DNA of 14,276 nt from DASTHS01 sp035718085. Lineage in GTDB: Bacteria > Actinomycetota > Acidimicrobiia > Acidimicrobiales > Palsa-688. The notes under the pieces are model-generated. The model searched no databases and had not been told where the DNA came from. It was given only the letters and a program-made list of their open reading frames with translations. A program made the position numbers and the translations under genes. Location: positions 1 to 14,276 of the forward strand of contig DASTHS010000116.1 of NCBI GenBank assembly GCA_035718085.1, in the 5' to 3' direction. The first letter of the stretch is position 1. Each line of letters starts with the position of its first letter. Positions 6,694-13,302 of the stretch are shown one piece after another.

Positions 6694-7590
6694 ATGAAGG
6701 TGGGATCTCCGGAAAGCGAGCCGGCGCCGGTGGTCACGGTGCAAGTCGTGCTGTTCGAGCAATCGGTGCACGCCGTGCACCGGCTCGTCGATGCCGTGGC
6801 CGCAGCGGCCCGTCAGGTCGACGGCCCGGTGGCACTGGTGCTGGGCGACTGCACGGCCCAGCCGGTGCTCGACGGCGACGCCTCGAGCGAGCTGGCGGCC
6901 GCCGCCCGCGGCGACGGGCTGGCCTGGCTGCGCTACGAGTGGTTCGGGGCCAACCTCGGGCACGGGCAGGGCCAGCACCGGTTGCTGGCCTCGCATGGCG
7001 CGCCGGTGGTCGTGCTGTGCAACCCCGACGCCCTCCCGGGCCCCCGGTCGTTGGCCCGCCTGGTGGCCGCCCTCGACGAACCGACCGTCGGGGCGGCGGA
7101 GGCCCGGCAGCTGCCGCTCGAGAGCCCCAAGTTGGCTGCGGCCGGCACCGGTGCCGCCCCGTGGGCTGCCGGGTGCCTGCTCGCCGTGCGGCGCGCCGCC
7201 TACGAGCAGGTCGGCGGGTTCGACCCGGCGTTCTTCCTCCACGACGACGACGTCGACCTGTGCTGGCGGCTGCGCCGGGCCGGCTGGCAGATCACCTACG
7301 TGCCCGCCGCCGTGGGGGTGCACCACCGGGAGGTCGACCCGAGCGGGTATGCCGCCTCGCAGGCCACCGAGGCAGTGATGATGCGCGTCGGTGAGTTGCT
7401 GCTCGCCGGCCGCGCCGGCCGCCCCGACGTGGCCGAGGCGATCCTGGCCGGGGCGGCCGTCGCCGACGGGCCCGACGCCGCTGCCGCCCAGGAGTACGGC
7501 CGGCTGGTCGCCGAGGCGCGCCTTCCCCGCCGCTTCTCCGGCGCCAGCGCACCGGGGGTGCTCCTCGACCGGGTGCTGCGCCGCTTCTGA
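6694..7590 (+). CDS. GT2-family glycosyltransferase (rhamnosyltransferase-like)
   Basis: Predicted GT-A glycosyltransferase of family 2, resembling the rhamnosyl/N-acetylglucosaminyl enzymes of surface polysaccharide clusters. In the 298-residue reading the fold starts at VVTVQVVLFEQ (13-23), GANLGHGQGQHR (85-96) is the nucleotide-side motif, and VVVLCNPDALP (105-115) holds the metal-site region as N-P-D. GCLLAVRRAAYEQVGGFDPAFFLHDDDVDLCWRLRRAGW (160-198) is the classic acceptor/base region, with the Asp cluster at 184-186. The start is uncertain: ATG 6694 sits at the domain edge. GTG 6640 would add 18 Arg-rich residues, and GTG 6700 would suit a leaderless start 8 nt after TACCGT (6686-6691). 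No Shine-Dalgarno supports any of them. It precedes the methyltransferase fusion by 58 nt on the same strand and probably acts in the same pathway. Confidence 0.9.
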   Translation: MKVGSPESEPAPVVTVQVVLFEQSVHAVHRLVDAVAAAARQVDGPVALVLGDCTAQPVLDGDASSELAAAARGDGLAWLRYEWFGANLGHGQGQHRLLASHGAPVVVLCNPDALPGPRSLARLVAALDEPTVGAAEARQLPLESPKLAAAGTGAAPWAAGCLLAVRRAAYEQVGGFDPAFFLHDDDVDLCWRLRRAGWQITYVPAAVGVHHREVDPSGYAASQATEAVMMRVGELLLAGRAGRPDVAEAILAGAAVADGPDAAAAQEYGRLVAEARLPRRFSGASAPGVLLDRVLRRF

Positions 7591-7616
7591 CGGCCGACCG
7601 GCCCCGGCCGCGCCCC

Positions 7617-7622
7617 TAGTGT
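7617..7622 (+). promoter_or_regulatory. Putative -10 box before the methyltransferase/GT fusion
   Basis: TAGTGT followed by CGGCACC, 26 nt upstream of the TTG start. The expected transcript begins about 20 nt before the start and includes the GAGGAGG Shine-Dalgarno (7638-7644). It would give the fusion gene its own transcript in addition to read-through from the upstream glycosyltransferase. Confidence 0.35.
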
Positions 7623-7648
7623 CGGCACCGCCCACCCGAGGAGGCGCA

Positions 7649-9424
7649 TTGGCCGGGCGGTACGACTTCCCCTACACCGACGACAGCACCTACGCCCGAG
7701 CGGTGCGCATGGTGGAGGCCCACGCCCCGGCCGGGGTGGTCGTCGACCTCGGGTGCGGCCGGGGGCGCCCGGCCGGCCCGCTGACCGCTGCCGGCTACGG
7801 CTACGTCGGCCTCGACGCCGATGCCGACGCGGTGGCTGCGGTGCGGGCCGACGGCTTCGAAGCGGCGCCGCTCGACCTGGCCGACGCCGGTGGCCTCGGG
7901 GCGACCCTCGACGCCGCCGTCGCCGACCGGCCGGTGGAGGCGGTGCTGCTGCTCGACTGCATCGAGCACCTCGCCGACCCCGACGCCACCCTCGACGCCC
8001 TGGCCCGCTGGTGCGCCGCCCACGGCGACCCGCTGGTGGTGCTGAGCGTGCCGAACGTCGCCCACGTCGACCTGGGCATCAAGCTGCTCAGCGGGTTCTG
8101 GGACCGCACCGAGGCCGGGCTGATCGATGCCACCCACCTGTCGTGGTTCACCGAGCGGCGGGTCGTCGCCGACTTCGGCGGCCGGGGGTGGGCGGAGGTG
8201 GCCCGCGACGACGTCGTGATCCCCCGCTCCGAGCAGGAAGCGCCTACCGGGCACCCGTTCTGGGGCCCCTACTCGACGGTCGAGGCGGCCCTGCGCTGGT
8301 TGCGCCGCTGCGCCGACGGCACCGGCGACACCTACCAGTTCGTGCGCGCCTTCCGCCGCCACGAGACATCACCACCAAGCGATGTGGCCGCCCCCGCCCT
8401 GTCCGCGGTGGTGCGGGCGGGCGGCCCGACGCTGGCCGCCGGCGACCAGGGCCTCGAAGACCTGCTCACCTGCCTGGCCGCCCAAGACCTCGACGGCACC
8501 GAGGTGGTCGTCGCCACCACCGCCGACGCCGTCGACACCGTGCAGGCCCTGGTCGACGCCTTCGCCGAGCCGCTGCGCAGCGCCGCCCGGGTGGTGGTGA
8601 GCGCCGACGCCAGCGACGGCGGCGTCGCCGCCGCCGGGCTGGCCGCCGCCACCGGCACCATGGTCGCCTTCCTCGAGCCCGGCCAGCTGCTGACCGCCGA
8701 CTGGGCCCGCCGCTTCGTCGAGGGGGCCGCCGCCCACCCCGGCCGCCTGGTCAGGGTGCAGGGCTACCAGCGGGCCACCACGCCCGGCCCCGGCGGCGCG
8801 CCGATGACCCTCACGCGGGCCACCCCGGCAGCCCCGGGCGGCTACAACCCGGCCGCGCAGTTCCGGCGCAACCAGCTGCCGCTCGGCACCTACGCCCTGC
8901 CCCGGTCGCTGTGCCGACCAGGGGCGGTGTGGTGGGAGCCCCGGCCGGGGCCCGAGGCCGACTGGGCGTTCGCCACCCTGGCCGCCATGGCCGCCGGCGT
9001 GGTCGACCTGCCCGACCGCACCGTGATCTCCGCCTGGTCGGCCGAGGCCGGGCGGTGGGCGCCGCACCTCGACTCGCCCGGCGCCCTGTCGGAAGGCCTG
9101 ATGCCGGCGCCGGTGCTCATGCACGTCGGCGCCGCCGGCGCGCTCATCTACGAGTTCACCCGCGACGACCCGGGCAACCCGGCGCACACCGCCACCGTGG
9201 CCGCCCTGGTGGAGCAGGTCGACATGCTCCAACGCCAGTCGGGTGACCTCTACGCCGAGCTCGAACGGCTCCGGGCGGAGCTGGCCGCGGCCGAGACCGC
9301 CCGTGACGCAGCAGCGGCGGCCGAGGTCGCCGTGCGGGCGTCGACGTCGTGGCGGGTGACCGCCCCGCTGCGCGGCGCCGTCGGGGTCAGCCGCCGGGTG
9401 CGCCGCCTGGGCCGCCGCCCGTAG
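7649..9424 (+). CDS. Methyltransferase + degenerate GT-A-like domain + coiled coil fusion protein
   Basis: A 591-residue multidomain protein probably acting on a surface glycan. Residues 1-235 are a class I SAM methyltransferase: VVDLGCGRGR (31-40) is motif I, GLDADADAV the acidic strand-2 motif, and DCIEHLADP the motif before LVVLSVPNVAHV. Residues about 245-520 look like a GT2-type GT-A fold, with strand and helix order kept (LTCLAAQDLDGTEVVVAT, GVAAAGLAAATGTMVAFLEPGQLLTADW). Where DxD is expected there is FLEPGQ (341-346), so metal-dependent transfer is doubtful. Residues 521-563 are a coiled coil (LYAELERLRAELAAAETA). STSWRVTAPLR (565-575) and an Arg-rich tail follow, a C-terminus common in envelope glycosyltransferases and suited to membrane contact. 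The start is TTG with GAGGAGG 4 nt upstream; the frame is open further upstream but out of context. Function beyond methylation is inference. Confidence 0.88.
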   Translation: MAGRYDFPYTDDSTYARAVRMVEAHAPAGVVVDLGCGRGRPAGPLTAAGYGYVGLDADADAVAAVRADGFEAAPLDLADAGGLGATLDAAVADRPVEAVLLLDCIEHLADPDATLDALARWCAAHGDPLVVLSVPNVAHVDLGIKLLSGFWDRTEAGLIDATHLSWFTERRVVADFGGRGWAEVARDDVVIPRSEQEAPTGHPFWGPYSTVEAALRWLRRCADGTGDTYQFVRAFRRHETSPPSDVAAPALSAVVRAGGPTLAAGDQGLEDLLTCLAAQDLDGTEVVVATTADAVDTVQALVDAFAEPLRSAARVVVSADASDGGVAAAGLAAATGTMVAFLEPGQLLTADWARRFVEGAAAHPGRLVRVQGYQRATTPGPGGAPMTLTRATPAAPGGYNPAAQFRRNQLPLGTYALPRSLCRPGAVWWEPRPGPEADWAFATLAAMAAGVVDLPDRTVISAWSAEAGRWAPHLDSPGALSEGLMPAPVLMHVGAAGALIYEFTRDDPGNPAHTATVAALVEQVDMLQRQSGDLYAELERLRAELAAAETARDAAAAAEVAVRASTSWRVTAPLRGAVGVSRRVRRLGRRP

Positions 9425-9455
9425 CGGCCACCTCCCGGGACGCCGCCTCGCCGCG

Positions 9456-9487
9456 CCGTCGGCGACCGGCAGCTATGCCGCCGACGG
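9456..9487. terminator. Hairpin between convergent stop codons
   Basis: CCGTCGGCG (9456-9464) pairs with CGCCGACGG (9479-9487), a 9-bp perfect stem with a 14-nt loop. An alternative inner stem CGGCA/TGCCG lies at 9467-9480. It lies exactly between the plus-strand stop at 9424 and the minus-strand stop at 9488 and could end both transcripts. No U-tract is present. Confidence 0.55.
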
Positions 9488-11191
9488 TCACGTCGCCACC
9501 CCGACCAGGTAGCCGAGCAGGTCGAGGGTGAGGTGGCAGCCCACCGACGGCACCAGCGTGACCCGCCCGTGCCCCCGGGCGCGACCGAGGCCGACGGTGA
9601 CCGTGCCCACCGACCGGCGCCCGCCGACGACGGTGAACACCGGCACGTCGCGGTCGACCGCCCCGTCGGTCGGCCACAGCGACACGACGCCGTCGTCGGC
9701 CGACGAGACGGCGAGGCCGAGCACCACGCCCGTGGCGTCGTCGGGCACGCCGGCGTGGCCGGCGACGCGCAGCACGAGCGGGCGGCCGGCGGCCAGCGGG
9801 CCGATGGGCCCGTCGATCAGCCACTGCCCCACTTGCGAGTCGACCAGCCGCACCGGTGCCACCGGCACGGTGGCCGACGGGCCCGTCGGCGCCGGCGGGT
9901 CGTCGGCGGCACGGCCGACGAAGTGGCGCACGCCGGGTGGTGCGGTGCCGGCCTCGACGGTCACCGGCACCCGGAGAGGGGCGACGCCGTGCTGCGACCA
10001 CCACGAGTGGCCCTCGTGGACGAGGTCGACCACGAGCTCGTAGTCGCCCGCCAGCCGGGGCGTCCACACCCCGAGCTCGACCTCCACCTGCTCACCCGGG
10101 GCGACCGGGCCGGGCAGGCGGGTGGTGTCGCCCATCGCCACCTCGGCCCCCCACCCCTCGCTGCGCCACCGGCTGGCCAGCGCCACGCGGCCGGCCGGGG
10201 CCCCCGATGACGCCCAGGTCGCCCCGCTGGTGTTGGTCACGGCCACCCGCACGACGTCGCCCCGGTTGGTCGTGGTCGCCTCGAACGGTGCGGCCAGGCG
10301 GTAGGTGGCCGACCACTGCAGCGGGTCGGGGGCGCCGTCGCCGAGGGCGGCGCCCGCCCAGCCGTCGCGCCACTCGGTGTCCGACGGCAGGCCCCGGCCG
10401 GCGAGGTGGGCCCGCAGGGCCGGCAGGTCGGTCACCGCTCCCCCGCCACCGGCGCCGGGCGCCCGGTCGGCGGCGGGGCCGTCGCCGGTCGGCGCGACGG
10501 CGGGGAACGCCTCGCCTGGCGGCAGCGCCTGCCAGAGCAGCGTGTCGGCGTACTCCTCCCACAGGTAGAACTCCTCGCCCGTCGGCCGGTCGCCGCCGGC
10601 CGTCCGCCGGTAGCGGGCCACCTTGGCCTCGCGGGCGGCACGGTCGGCCCACAGCAGGTCGAGGTGGTAGACGGCGAGCGGGCCGTCGGGGTCGAGCGCC
10701 CGGGATGGGCCCGCCACCATCGGGGCGGTGTGCAGGGCACCGGGGATCCCGGCGCGCGCCGGGTCGTGGCGCCACAGCCGGGTGTAGTGGCAGGTGTGCC
10801 AGGGGTGCTGGCGCAGCCACGCCTGGCCGCCGTCGGGTCCCCGCACCACCCAGCGGAACGGCAGGCCGTAGCTGGCCCACCGGTCGTCGGCCAGCAGGGC
10901 CCGCAGGGCCGGGGCGCACCCGGTGGGCAGCGCCTCGTCGTCGTCGAGCTGCAGCACCCAGTCGCCGGTGGCGAACCCGGTGAGCCAGTCGCGCGCCGGG
11001 TCGGCGAACCCCGGCAGCTCGACCCGTCGCACCACGTCGGCGAGCCGTTCGGCGGCCGCCACGGTCGACGGGGCGGCGGCGGCGTCGACGCCGACGACCA
11101 CCTCGTCGGCGTAGGCGCGCACCCGCCCGAACCACCACTCGAGCCGGGCCGCCGGCGCGGCGGTGACCAGCACCACCGACAGCCCGCTCAC
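9488..11191 (-). CDS. Glycosyltransferase fused to an Ig-like domain and a surface-protein-type C-terminal domain
   Basis: A 567-residue modular protein. Residues 1 to about 245 are a GT2-like glycosyltransferase: SVVLVTAAPAARLEWW near the N-terminus, GDWVLQLDDDEALP (76-89, metal-site Asp83-85), then a Trp/His-rich acceptor region (FRWVV, HPWHTCHYTRLWRHD). Residues about 296-412 form an Ig-like beta-sandwich (VRVAVTNTSGATW, LPGPVAPGEQVEVELGVWTP, GDYELVVDLVHEG, WWSQHG). Residues about 443-566 match the pattern of a beta-rich domain common on secreted actinobacterial proteins: VRLVDSQ, AGHAGVPDDATGVVLGLAV, SVGTVTVGLG, LTLDLLGYL. No signal peptide or membrane helix is visible, so the usual location of that last domain conflicts with a cytoplasmic GT. 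The GTG 11191 start is chosen because the fold begins there and TACATT lies 8 nt upstream. The frame stays open to 11413 but runs through the divergent gene. Confidence 0.9.
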   Translation of the reverse strand: MSGLSVVLVTAAPAARLEWWFGRVRAYADEVVVGVDAAAAPSTVAAAERLADVVRRVELPGFADPARDWLTGFATGDWVLQLDDDEALPTGCAPALRALLADDRWASYGLPFRWVVRGPDGGQAWLRQHPWHTCHYTRLWRHDPARAGIPGALHTAPMVAGPSRALDPDGPLAVYHLDLLWADRAAREAKVARYRRTAGGDRPTGEEFYLWEEYADTLLWQALPPGEAFPAVAPTGDGPAADRAPGAGGGGAVTDLPALRAHLAGRGLPSDTEWRDGWAGAALGDGAPDPLQWSATYRLAAPFEATTTNRGDVVRVAVTNTSGATWASSGAPAGRVALASRWRSEGWGAEVAMGDTTRLPGPVAPGEQVEVELGVWTPRLAGDYELVVDLVHEGHSWWSQHGVAPLRVPVTVEAGTAPPGVRHFVGRAADDPPAPTGPSATVPVAPVRLVDSQVGQWLIDGPIGPLAAGRPLVLRVAGHAGVPDDATGVVLGLAVSSADDGVVSLWPTDGAVDRDVPVFTVVGGRRSVGTVTVGLGRARGHGRVTLVPSVGCHLTLDLLGYLVGVAT

Positions 11192-11199
11192 AGCGGGCG

Positions 11200-11205
11200 A
11201 ATGTA
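11200..11205 (-). promoter_or_regulatory. Putative -10 box giving a leaderless mRNA for the 11191 glycosyltransferase
   Basis: On the minus strand TACATT is followed by CGCCCGCT and then the GTG start at 11191, an 8-nt gap. There is no Shine-Dalgarno. The box lies only 8 nt from the nearest in-frame GTG of the divergent hydrolase (11214), so the two genes' start regions almost touch. Confidence 0.5.
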
Positions 11206-11231
11206 CCGGTGGAGTGCGCTTGAATCCGGCG

Positions 11232-12650
11232 ATGGCCGCGCCGCCTTCCCTGCCCCGATCGACGCCCGCCGCCGAGGGTGTCGACAGCCGGGGCGTGCTG
11301 GCCCTGCTCGATGCCCTGGAGGCGGGCGGGTTCGACCCGCACTCGCTGATGGTGCTGCGCCACGGCCGGGTGGTGGCCGAGGGGTGGTGGGCGCCGTACG
11401 GGCCGGCGACCACGACGCTGCTCTACTCGCTGTCGAAGACCTTCACCGCCGCCGCCGTCGGCCTGGCCGTGGGCGAGGGGCGCCTCGGGGTCGACGACCT
11501 GGTGGCCGATCTGCTGGCGGGGTCGGCGGTGGCGTCGGTGCCCGAGCCGCGGCCGGCGCACCTCGACCGTCTGCGGGTGCGGCACCTGCTGGCCATGGCC
11601 AGCGGCCACCACGCCGACACGATGCTCGCCGTGGCGGCGTCGCCCGACGACCCCGTCGGCGCCTTCCTGCGCCTCGAGCCCGACCACGAGCCGGGCACCT
11701 GGTTCGCCTACAACCAGGGCTGCACGCTCACCCTCTCGGCCATCGTGACCGCCCGCACCGGCGAGCGCCTCGTCGACTACCTGCGGCCCCGGCTGTTCGA
11801 GCCGCTCGGCATCCCGGCCGCCGACTGGCTCCGCACCCGGGTGGGGGTCGACCAGGGCTTCTCCGGCCTGCACGTGGCCACCGAGTCGATCGCCAAGCTC
11901 GGCCAGCTGCTGCTCGACGGCGGCCGGTGGGCCGGCCGCCAGCTGCTGCCGGCCGGCTTCGTCGCCGACGCCCGCCGCCGGCAGGTGGCCAACGAGCACC
12001 ACTCGCAGAACGCCGACTGGCGGCAGGGCTACGGCTGGCAGATGTGGATGTGCACCCACGGCGCCGTCCGCGGTGACGGCGCCTTCGGCCAGTTCTGCGT
12101 GCTGCTGCCCGACGCCGACGCGGTGGTGGTGCTGACCTCCCAGACCCAGGACATGCAGGGCGAGCTCGACGCCCTGTGGGCGCACCTGCTGCCGGCCCTC
12201 GGCGGCCCGGTCGACCCGGGCGCCGACGCCGAGCTGGCCGGGCGCCTCGCCGCCCTGTCGACGGCCACCCGGCCGGCGGCCCCGGCGGCGGCGGGGGGCC
12301 CGGGGCGGGCGGTGGAGGCGGTGCCTGCGGGGCGGCTCGACGCCTTCCGGGCGGCGATCACCGGGGCGCGGGTCGAGGGCACCCGACTCACGCTGCGCAC
12401 CGCACGCGGCGAGCACCGCTTCGACCTGCCCGTCGACGGGAGCTGGGCGTGGGGCGCGCTGCCGGGCCTGCACACACCCTTCGCCGAGGTGGCCGTCACC
12501 GGCGGCTGGACCGGCCCCGGCGCCTTCGACGCCGACGTGGTGTTCGTGCGCACCCCGCACCGATTGCGCCTCGCCGTGCGCACCGACCCGGTCCCGGTGC
12601 TGCGCAGCCGCTGGCAGGAGCCGCCCCTCGGCCCGCCGGTCGAGGGTTAG
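11232..12650 (+). CDS. Beta-lactamase-fold serine hydrolase (class C / PBP-like, PF00144 type)
   Basis: Predicted penicillin-recognising-fold serine hydrolase. Family members act as esterases, D-amino-acid peptidases or beta-lactamases, and substrate cannot be told here. In the 472-residue reading the nucleophile motif SxxK is SLSK at 66-69. The Tyr motif region is PGTWFAYNQG (154-163, Tyr160), a variant common in this family. The third-motif region is GDGAFGQFCVLLPDADAVVVLTS (281-303), lacking KTG. Residues about 340-472 are a C-terminal beta-rich extension of the kind attached to many members. No signal peptide is visible, so it is probably cytoplasmic, unusual for a wall peptidase and more in line with an esterase. 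ATG 11232 is used; GTG 11214 in the same frame would add six residues. It is divergent from the GT fusion, and its TAG shares four bases with the convergent methyltransferase stop. Confidence 0.92.
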   Translation: MAAPPSLPRSTPAAEGVDSRGVLALLDALEAGGFDPHSLMVLRHGRVVAEGWWAPYGPATTTLLYSLSKTFTAAAVGLAVGEGRLGVDDLVADLLAGSAVASVPEPRPAHLDRLRVRHLLAMASGHHADTMLAVAASPDDPVGAFLRLEPDHEPGTWFAYNQGCTLTLSAIVTARTGERLVDYLRPRLFEPLGIPAADWLRTRVGVDQGFSGLHVATESIAKLGQLLLDGGRWAGRQLLPAGFVADARRRQVANEHHSQNADWRQGYGWQMWMCTHGAVRGDGAFGQFCVLLPDADAVVVLTSQTQDMQGELDALWAHLLPALGGPVDPGADAELAGRLAALSTATRPAAPAAAGGPGRAVEAVPAGRLDAFRAAITGARVEGTRLTLRTARGEHRFDLPVDGSWAWGALPGLHTPFAEVAVTGGWTGPGAFDADVVFVRTPHRLRLAVRTDPVPVLRSRWQEPPLGPPVEG

Positions 12651-13264
12651 CCGGCGGTGGCCGGGGCCGCCGGGCGGCGGTGCACACCGACCACCCAGTC
12701 GGCGTCTTCGTGCCAGGGGTGCAGGTCCCAGGTGGCGAAGCGGTGCTCGGCGACCAGGCCGGCGGCGGCCGCGTCGGCGTCGAGGTCGTCGGGCCCGTAG
12801 TGGCGGCCGGTGGCGAAGCCGGTCACGAGGACGCCACCCGGCCGCAGCACCCCCGCCAGGGCGGCGACCACCGCCGCCTCGGTGCCGGCTGCCACGTAGA
12901 CCAGCACGTTGCCCGCGGCCACGACCGCGTCGAAGGGCCCGAGGTCGAGGGCCGCGGCGCCCAGGTCGGCGAGGTCGCCGGTGTGCCAGGCCGGTCCCGG
13001 GTGGTCGGCCCGGGCGGCGGCCACCAGCACCGGGTCGGCGTCGACGCCGACGACGGCGTGGCCGCGGCGGGCCAGGGCGGCGCCCACCCGGCCGGTGCCG
13101 CAGCCGGCGTCGAGCACCCGGGCGGCGCGGGGCACCAGCACGTCGACCAGGCGGGCCTCCCCGTCGAGGTCGGCGCCCTCCGCGGCCAGGGCGCGCATGC
13201 GGGCCACGTAGTCGGCGGCCCCCCGCTCGCCGCGCTCGCCCGCCCACCGGGTGGTCGGTCGCAC
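12647..13264 (-). CDS. Class I SAM-dependent methyltransferase
   Basis: A 205-residue stand-alone Rossmann-fold methyltransferase. Motif I is VLDAGCGTGRVG (50-61), the strand-2 acidic end is VVGVDADPVL (71-80), GDLADL (96-101) fits the adenine-contacting Asp, FDAVVAAGNVLVYV (111-124) is the strand-4 region, and LRPGGVLVTGF (140-150) is the strand-5 motif. The remainder (DADWVVGVHRR) is the usual C-terminal hairpin. Closest in pattern to Methyltransf_11/25-type small-molecule methyltransferases; the substrate is unknown. The GTG 13264 start is supported by TACCGT 7 nt upstream and lack of a Shine-Dalgarno, as for a leaderless mRNA. It is convergent with the serine hydrolase, with stops overlapping by 4 bases, and divergent from the alpha/beta hydrolase, with only 38 bp between start codons. 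Confidence 0.93.
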   Translation of the reverse strand: MRPTTRWAGERGERGAADYVARMRALAAEGADLDGEARLVDVLVPRAARVLDAGCGTGRVGAALARRGHAVVGVDADPVLVAAARADHPGPAWHTGDLADLGAAALDLGPFDAVVAAGNVLVYVAAGTEAAVVAALAGVLRPGGVLVTGFATGRHYGPDDLDADAAAAGLVAEHRFATWDLHPWHEDADWVVGVHRRPAAPATAG

Positions 13265-13271
13265 GGGGGCG

Positions 13272-13277
13272 ACGGTA
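13272..13277 (-). promoter_or_regulatory. Putative -10 box giving a leaderless mRNA for the 13264 methyltransferase
   Basis: Minus-strand TACCGT is followed by CGCCCCC and then the GTG at 13264, a 7-nt gap. No Shine-Dalgarno lies between. It is back to back with the plus-strand box at 13289-13294, so the two promoters must share upstream contacts. Confidence 0.55.
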
Positions 13278-13288
13278 GCCGCCGGCCC

Positions 13289-13294
13289 TACAGT
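13289..13294 (+). promoter_or_regulatory. Putative -10 box giving a leaderless mRNA for the 13303 hydrolase
   Basis: TACAGT is followed by CGCCGGCC and then the GTG at 13303, an 8-nt gap, without a Shine-Dalgarno. Only 11 bp separate this box from the divergent minus-strand box at 13272-13277. Confidence 0.55.
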
Positions 13295-13302
13295 CGCCGG
13301 CC

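Noticed and set aside
6342..6737. 131-residue minus-strand frame in the divergent gap
   Set aside because: No recognisable domain or start signal, and it overlaps the likely promoter and leader of the cell-wall protein.
6582..7394. Plus-strand frame starting TTG 6 nt after a TACGGT (6570-6575)
   Set aside because: The spacing looks leaderless, but the product is Arg/Gly/Pro-rich and most of it lies out of frame over the GT2 gene. The TACGGT also overlaps the better-supported minus-strand promoter and is not followed by CG.
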